A stretch of 64,000 nt of DNA from Dictyophora rubrovolvata. Lineage: Eukaryota > Basidiomycota > Agaricomycetes > Phallales > Phallaceae. This document shows positions 57,973 to 64,000 of the stretch, one piece after another (position 1 is the first letter of the stretch; each line of letters opens with the position of its first letter). Location of the stretch: NCBI GenBank assembly GCA_029959195.1, contig CP114124.1, forward strand, positions 930,001 to 994,000. The letters are read 5' to 3'. The notes beneath the pieces were generated by a model that worked only from the letters and a program-made list of their open reading frames with translations, was not told the DNA's origin and searched no databases. The position numbers and the translations under genes were made by a program.

Positions 57973-59754
57973 ATGGCCGCTGAAAATCAGAAACAAGATT
58001 TTTTCCCAAAAATTGGTGCTGTCGCACAGACTACCGATCTTCTTCCCGAGGAACCAGAGGACCAACAGACTGTTGACAACGATGATGCTGATCGACCTTT
58101 GCAGGAGATTGAAAGTCTCTGTATGAATTGTGAACAGCAGGTGAGACACTCATGCCCTGAACGTATCATGTCTTAACTGATAGCAATGTAAAGGGTACAA
58201 CAAGGATGCTTCTCACTTCAATACCATTCTTCCGTGAAGTAATTATTATGTCATTTCGTTGCGAACATTGTGGAAACGAAAATAACGAAATCCAACCCGC
58301 CGGCGTTACTCGAGGTATAATATAATGCATGATAATTGACGCATCTCAGCTAAACCTATAACCAGATCAAGGAACTATCTACACCGCCAGAATACTTGAT
58401 CGCGAAGATTTAAATCGTCAAATTGTTAAATCTGAAACCGCAGAAATTATCATCCCCGAGTACGAATTTACGATCCCTGCCCACAGGGGTCAATTAACAA
58501 CTGTCGAAGGCCTTTTTCGTGATGTCGTAAAAGATTTGTCTGCTGGCCAAATACTACGACGCGTTCAAAATACAACAGCTTATGAGAAAATACAGCGCCT
58601 TCTGGAGAAACTTGAGGAGATTATCGACGATTGTGATGACGAGTACGAAAGCGAAGGCAAAAAAGACATCAAAGAGAAAAAGCCATTCACACCCTTTACG
58701 ATCAAACTAGATGATCCAGCCGGCAACTCATTTGTCGAATTTCATGGGTCCATGTCAGACCCTAAATGGAACTCACGCCAATATAAACGTTCTCGAGAGC
58801 AAGATATCGCCCTCGGTCTTGTGGCTCCTGCTGATGGCAACGAGACCAACCGAGTTTCAGCGCCGTCAGATGCACTTTCGAAAGATCCGCTCGCTTTAGC
58901 AGACGAAATGGAGGCGGCGGAAGTGTTGATCTTTCCCGGAGCATGTCCCTCCTGTCGCCTCCCATTAGATACCCGCATGAAAAAGGTCACAATTCCGTAC
59001 TTCAAGGTGATTCTGGTCTCTGAACGTCCTGATTTGAAACAGATTTTTACTTACTGCCTTGTAGGACATTTTGTTGATGTCTACCAACTGCGAACAGTGT
59101 GGGTATAGAGATAACGAAGTGAAGTCCGGTGGTAATATATCCGAGAAAGGCAAGAAAATCACGCTGAAAATAGAAGACACGGATGATCTCAGTAGAGATA
59201 TCTTGAAGGCATGTGACAAGCTCTTTGCTAACAGCTAAAAGGTTTACTCAAAAGCTTACCCATACAACAGAGTGATACTTGTGGTCTTTCAATACCTGAA
59301 ATTGACTTGGTACTTCAACCGGGAACGCTGGGCGGACGTTTCACAACTGTAGAAGGTATATTGGAACAAGTTTATGAAGAGCTGAGCGAAAAGGTCTTTT
59401 CCGATTCGGCAACTGGTGACAATGCATTTGTCAAATTCTTAGCCAACCTCAAATCGGTAAGGTAGTTTTATCGCTGGACATTCTGCTGTTCACTTTATCT
59501 TTGCCTCTTTCCAGATAAAATCTGCAGAAAAACCGTTTACGTTGATACTTGACGACCCACTCGCCAATTCATATCTGCAAAGTTTGTACGCCCCTGATCC
59601 AGATCCCAGTATGACAATCGAACTGTACGATCGGACACACGAACAGAACGACGACCTGGGATTAAACGATATGAAACTTGAAGGTTATGAAGAAGAACAT
59701 GCCGAGGAGATGAGAAAGCTGCGGGAAGCAAAGGAGAAGGAAGAACAGACATAG
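57973..59754 (+). CDS. ZPR1: ZPR1 zinc finger protein
   Basis: Two ZPR1 modules are present. Module one has the CMNC...CEHC zinc ribbon around [20 protein letters not shown], then [18 protein letters not shown]. Module two has CPSC...CEQC around [20 protein letters not shown], then [20 protein letters not shown]. The ordered C-terminal sequence ends [23 protein letters not shown]1 is a chaperone for eEF1A in yeast and binds growth-factor receptors and SMN in animals; it shuttles between cytoplasm and nucleus. The ATG at 57973 gives [19 protein letters not shown]. Six short introns, each fixed by the two ribbons. A TA-rich run at 59755-59770 directly follows the stop codon. Confidence 0.95.
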
Positions 59755-59844
59755 ATATATATATAATATATGCTATCGACTAATACAATCAGAATGTACC
59801 GATCCATCCATTATACACGTGCATTTCTAGACAAAATAAAATAA

Positions 59845-62800
59845 TTATAAATTACGAGAACGCCATAATGCCGCTTCTTCAATATTATCCTGGGATGTTG
59901 GCGATGACATGGCTGCATAAGTTAGGAGGTTCGAATCAAAGACAAAAAGCTCCTTGGACGTTTCTTTGTCCAACTCTTGTCTCCAAGATTCCAACGCATC
60001 CATAAGCCATTGCAAACATTCCCGTTTGTCAGGATCATCCCCTGTATCAACAAATATGACACATTTTTTTGCTTGCTCAAACTGTTTGTCATTAGGTTCA
60101 AAGACAACACCGTCTACTTCAACACGACAGCCGCAAATGATCAGAAGAGAGTATATAACTCCAATACGCTTGTCGGGCGAGATAATATCGGATGCTGGTG
60201 GCCTTGTTGTTGGTCGTTTCCCTTGTCGATCTTTGGGAATCCAGACATAAGCGTCTTGAATAAATTTAATGATAGGAGATGCTTTCCAATGATAACGACT
60301 CGTATGTTTGTAGGCGTCTGAGCCATCAGCGCCCATCTCCGTAGAAGCATCGAGTTCGAAGGATAAATTACTGCCGTCCGAGAGTTCTGGGCTTCTGTCG
60401 GGGTACTTCTTGGTGCTTGCCTCGCTGTGCGGTTTAACTGCTAGCATCTGGGAAATGTCTACCACAACAACTTGATTGTTACGGGGCGTTCGCGATCCCG
60501 GAGACATGGGAATCATCTTCTTCATCGTAGCCACCAGACTACTACTGTTGAATCCCTTCACATGGGTTTGTGGCGTTGACAGTGCAGCGGCAGCAAGAGA
60601 ACCCTCCAGGTTAAATTGATCCTTTTGATCTTGATATCTTTTGCGTTTTGATGAATAATTCTCCATTTCAAGTTTTCTCTTGAGTTCATTGTGTTGCTTT
60701 CGGAGGGCTCCTCCAGTGCTGGGGCTGTAATGTAGATTTTCCAAATTGAGCAATCTCTTATACCACTGCCCAAAGCGGGTCTCAATAACAGAGCGATCTC
60801 GAGGAGCCACTCGTGTGTGAGTTCCCCATATGCTTTCGACACTTCGATTAGCCCAATCGTCGCGTGATTCATGTCCAATAGCTGATCTTGCCAGACGCTG
60901 AAATTCTTCTAAATTAACACCTGGAAAAAATGAATAGATAATCATCATATGAGTTTTCGTAACAATCAGCGCACCCGCTGTCCAAGGTCTTTCGGCAGGG
61001 CGCCAAACTTTAGTTAAACGAGGGAAACGAAGAGAATAATGCTGTTCGGTCAAATCAGTCTATTTGCAATCTTATCAGACATTGCATACCAGCGTGCCAG
61101 AGTCCTTAGTAAAACCAGCTCCGTAGAATTCACCAAGCAAAGGTTGGAGGAACATGACAGTAGGTTTAGCACAAAGTGCACTGGGAAGCGAAAAATCATA
61201 TGAAAGACCTTCCATCTGTAGAGATGTAAATGAGGAATAAGGAATTTAATAAAAACACAGACCCGATTAATGGAGTAGGTGTAATATCCAGAGTGTTTGA
61301 TGTAAAAATTCAACGATTCCAGCGCTTCTCTGCTCAATCCATATTCAACTACAAATAATACTTGAAAATCGGTACGGTCTACCTGCTATCTGGTAAATAC
61401 AGACAACAACTAGAATTTTGAGTCATACTTTTGTGGGACTTGCTTTTGGTGCAGCGACGAAGAATGTAGTGAAAGTCTGCGGTGCCACTAGTGCCAATTC
61501 TTAGCGCAAAGATCATCTTGAAATGCTTATCCGTACCTCGAAGTTCTCGAGCTCTAGTTTTATTCCAACTCGCACCTGTAAGGACAAGGTCTACAGTATC
61601 TCCATAGCCAGGGATATAGTCTCTTTTCAGCTAAAAACACCAAATTAGTTCAGGTCATTATATCATTGACATGGTATTTACCTTCACCCACGGCTGCGCG
61701 CTATCATTATAAGTGGAGGTAGCACCTTTGAGCACGATTCCTGCTCAACATATCAAGTGGATTAACGACTGAGAGTACTTGTGAAGATACCTTCTTGATA
61801 GTCTGCTATATGTTCAGCAAAAATACGAGCTACACTTTCAATAGCGTTATAGCTAAGATCGACCCTGTCACGTTGACTGAGCGATGCAAATCCTAAAATG
61901 GGGCTAACGAGGCTTTCGAGTTGTGCTCGACGGTTCTGATAGCCCTCTTCGAGCAAACTACGACCATCTATAAACAGGACATCAAAAAAGACCACTTTCA
62001 AGTGCCGATTGGAACAGTCAGAGGCATTAGATATTAAGGAATCCTCGACGTTCCTATAGGACTATGAACTTCAAACTCATTCATCAAGGAGACACTTACT
62101 CTAAACATGAGTTAGCGCCGCTAGTTTGAGTGCTCTGACTTTCGCAAGGTGTCTCGGCCCCTTTTTTGGTGTGTTGCTTAGCACTCCTGATACCTAAAGC
62201 GGTGCTCGCAATAAGGCTGCGAATTCTCCAAAATTCTGAGTGAACAAAGTCAAAACAGGCTATGGGAAATCAACGCGGAAAATACCATCTATAGCACCCT
62301 CCCTTTCAGAGTAAGCTACCATTTCGGCATCAAGGATGACAGTATGTTCAAACTTGGGGGAACTAGACTTGATGCGTGAGAGCAGCAGAGGATCCGAGCA
62401 ATCACTAAGAGGCAAACTCAAGGCAGCGCGAATGATTCTGAAGTTTTGATCTCAGCCTAATATTTTTGGTGTGTCCACGACCGACGTACGAGTGGGTACC
62501 CATCCGATCTAACGTAGAATCCCGTTTACTTTTGCTGAATATAGTGATTTGCTGATCGTAGGACTTGGATAAATCTATATGGATTTGCATCCTATATACG
62601 GTCACGAATACTGGAGGAATAGATGTGTCTTAATAATTACCTTTCGCCATCATACTTCATCTCAGCCCATATTTCTTGCCGTTCTTTAAAATATTGCAAG
62701 GCATGTGACAGACTTCGACCCTTTTGGCTTTTAGGGATCTCTCTTGTGTATTAATATGACAAACAGTTGTAGAATAAATTTATTCCTTACTTCAATTGGA

Positions 62801-63708
62801 ATACCTAGCACCGGGGAACAAACCTTGGTAACGAATTGGGAGCCATTGTCTTCGAGTGCATCACATGTAGCATCCAGTGTGGCGCGCAGGCGGTAAATTT
62901 TTGGCATGGATGGGTGCCATGCACGCATGACTTCCCATTTTGTCAAGAAATCCATCTCGTTGCTCTTGTGGTGCAACAAAGCCCTGGTAGTATTGATCTC
63001 GCACACAGGATATAAAACGGGTCGTAAATCTTTCAATATAATTTGAGTCATAAATTTGGCTTCGGAGGGGCTCATGTTCGCAAAGATATCCTTGAGAACT
63101 GATATTCGCGGGCGGGACTGATCGCGTGTCTCTCTGATGTCTGAATGGGAATACCCAGACATAGATGCAAGGACATCTAATAGTCGATCAATTTCGTGAA
63201 ATGTAAGAGAGCGAGAGTTTCCCTGAAAAGAGTTGAAGTACATAAAAAATCGGGACGCGGACGATTTACCGAGTGTCTTAGAAGTAGAGCCTTTTCGACT
63301 TCAATTCCTAAGCAACCGACATTTGTTCTCGCTTCCGCATCAGACCAACCCATGAGGCGTTTTCCAGCACCTTTTTCGTCGATTGGGAGTGAAAATATTT
63401 GTACGAGAGACTTTGCTAAGGTAGTTTCTTGAATGTTATACCGGCGACGTACGTCTTCTTCTGGAAACAGCAAGCGAAAGAATATTTTACAAGTACTGGT
63501 TGGAATGGAGGAATGTTGTTTCAGTGTGAGTATCCATTTTTTGACCAAATCCAGACTTGAAGATGAAGATGATTTAAACCGATCCGCTTTAACATGAGAT
63601 ATGCTGTTCAATAATTTCACAAAACTGAAGATCCAGTCAGATTAACAAAAGACGGGTGTTATGCAAGGCGTACTCAGTGAACAGGATATCAGTTTCACAG
63701 ACTGACAT
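59845..63708 (-). CDS. Fungal ATP-dependent DNA ligase (ligase IV-like)
   Basis: A first exon (ATG at 63708, MSVCETDILFT) joins FVKLLNSISHVKADRFKSSS and the ligase N-terminal domain. The nucleotidyl-transfer motifs are intact: AEMKYDGERMQIHI with the KxDG lysine, VILDAEMVAYSE, FFDVLFIDGRSLLEEGY, GIVLKGATSTYND and KLKRDYIPGYGDTVDLVL. The C-terminal half (HYSLRFPRLTKVWRPAERPW, then VNLEEFQRLARSA) matches a fungal subfamily of ligase IV-like enzymes whose role is poorly defined. The C-terminus (CRVEVDGVVFEPNDKQFEQA) may be one BRCT repeat; I do not see the tandem BRCT pair that binds XRCC4 in ligase IV. About twelve introns. Non-homologous end joining is a plausible but unproven role. Confidence 0.75.
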
Positions 63709-63892
63709 GCCCGATGTAGGTAGACAGCTTGAGTGGCGCGAACAAATCTGAGACGCGTACACAGGCGCACACAGGCGTACACTCGCCGCAACGCGTCAGT
63801 GCTCCCACGCACACCCATAATATGTTTTTTCTCATATACACATAACTGTGAACGTTGACAACACAAAAAGCAACTGGATAGGAGTCTAACTA
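63709..63892. promoter_or_regulatory. DNA ligase promoter with two MluI cell-cycle boxes
   Basis: ACGCGT occurs at 63753-63758 and 63791-63796, 44 and 82 bases upstream of the ligase ATG at 63708. An E2F/MBF-like TTCGCGCC lies at 63734-63741 on the minus strand. Short ACACAGGCG repeats lie between the boxes. The site pair mirrors the one before the DNMT5-type gene. Binding by MBF is inferred. Confidence 0.55.
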
Positions 63893-64000
63893 TCACCTTT
63901 CTTTGGACTTTTCTATTACACTATCCAAGGCCGCCCCAGAAACCCGGAGGTCGTCCATCATACCACCAATTGCCCGTCGGGAATGAGCAAAGTTCCGGCC
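63893..64000 (-). CDS. 3' end of an unidentified gene (runs off the right edge)
   Basis: The minus strand carries an open frame from the edge to a TGA at 63893-63895: RNFAHSRRAIGGMMDDLRVS, then GAALDSVIEKSKER. The charge pattern looks like the helical C-terminus of a real protein, but the piece is too short to name. It is in tandem with the DNA ligase and its stop lies beyond the ligase promoter. Confidence 0.4.
   Translation of the reverse strand, partial: GRNFAHSRRAIGGMMDDLRVSGAALDSVIEKSKER

Noticed and set aside
1-64000. Search for transposons, retroelements, viral relics, CRISPR arrays and secondary-metabolite clusters
   Set aside because: No reverse transcriptase, integrase, transposase, capsid, terminal-repeat pair, spaced repeat array or multi-enzyme cluster was recognised by eye; only microsatellites and short inverted repeats are seen.

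Overview
The window reads as nuclear DNA of a filamentous basidiomycete, most likely an agaricomycete. Genes are dense on both strands and broken by many 45-60 bp GT-AG introns. The protein set is fungal: an HMG-CoA synthase, a Reg1-type phosphatase subunit, Mpe1, Vps5, a DNMT5-type methyltransferase-helicase and a PACT-domain spindle pole protein. I could place about 22 genes, two cut by the window ends. I recognised no transposon, viral relic, tRNA, rRNA or CRISPR array.

Layout. 1-5 kb: a secreted GH92 alpha-mannosidase (partial, -), a LYC1-like lysine N-acetyltransferase (+) and HMG-CoA synthase (-). 6-16 kb: a Reg1-like PP1 regulatory subunit (-) and two tandem arrestin-like paralogues (-) with identical 147-nt last exons, followed by a 1.8 kb gene-poor gap. 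17-24 kb: Arp2 (-), an RNA polymerase II CTD-interacting (CID) protein (+) and pyridoxal kinase (+). 24-33 kb: a membrane-anchored protein with three START-like domains (+), a single-pass membrane protein (-) and a condensation/acyltransferase-like enzyme (-). 33-42 kb: a DNMT5 methyltransferase with RING and SNF2 parts (+), a CRIPT homologue (-) too finely split to appear as one reading frame, and an EthD-like dimeric barrel protein (-). 42-52 kb: an unrecognised disordered protein with many Ser/Thr-Pro sites (-), divergent from a pericentrin-type spindle pole protein (+), then cardiolipin synthase (-) and a RING/coiled-coil protein (+). 52-64 kb: Vps5 (+), Mpe1 (-), ZPR1 (+), a fungal ATP-dependent DNA ligase (-) and the end of a further gene (-).

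The most interesting theme is chromatin and the cell cycle. The DNMT5 gene has an N-terminal PCNA-binding (PIP) motif, a probable SUMO-interacting motif and two perfect MluI cell-cycle boxes (ACGCGT) close to its start. The DNA ligase gene 30 kb away has the same two boxes at nearly the same distances, and the spindle pole gene has one. Together these suggest S-phase-coupled expression of a replication-linked methylation maintenance enzyme. The triple-START protein and the arrestin pair are the least characterised genes.

Introns and starts were inferred by eye from splice consensus and protein continuity. Exon edges are approximate unless given explicitly. Family names come from recognising motifs, not from a search.
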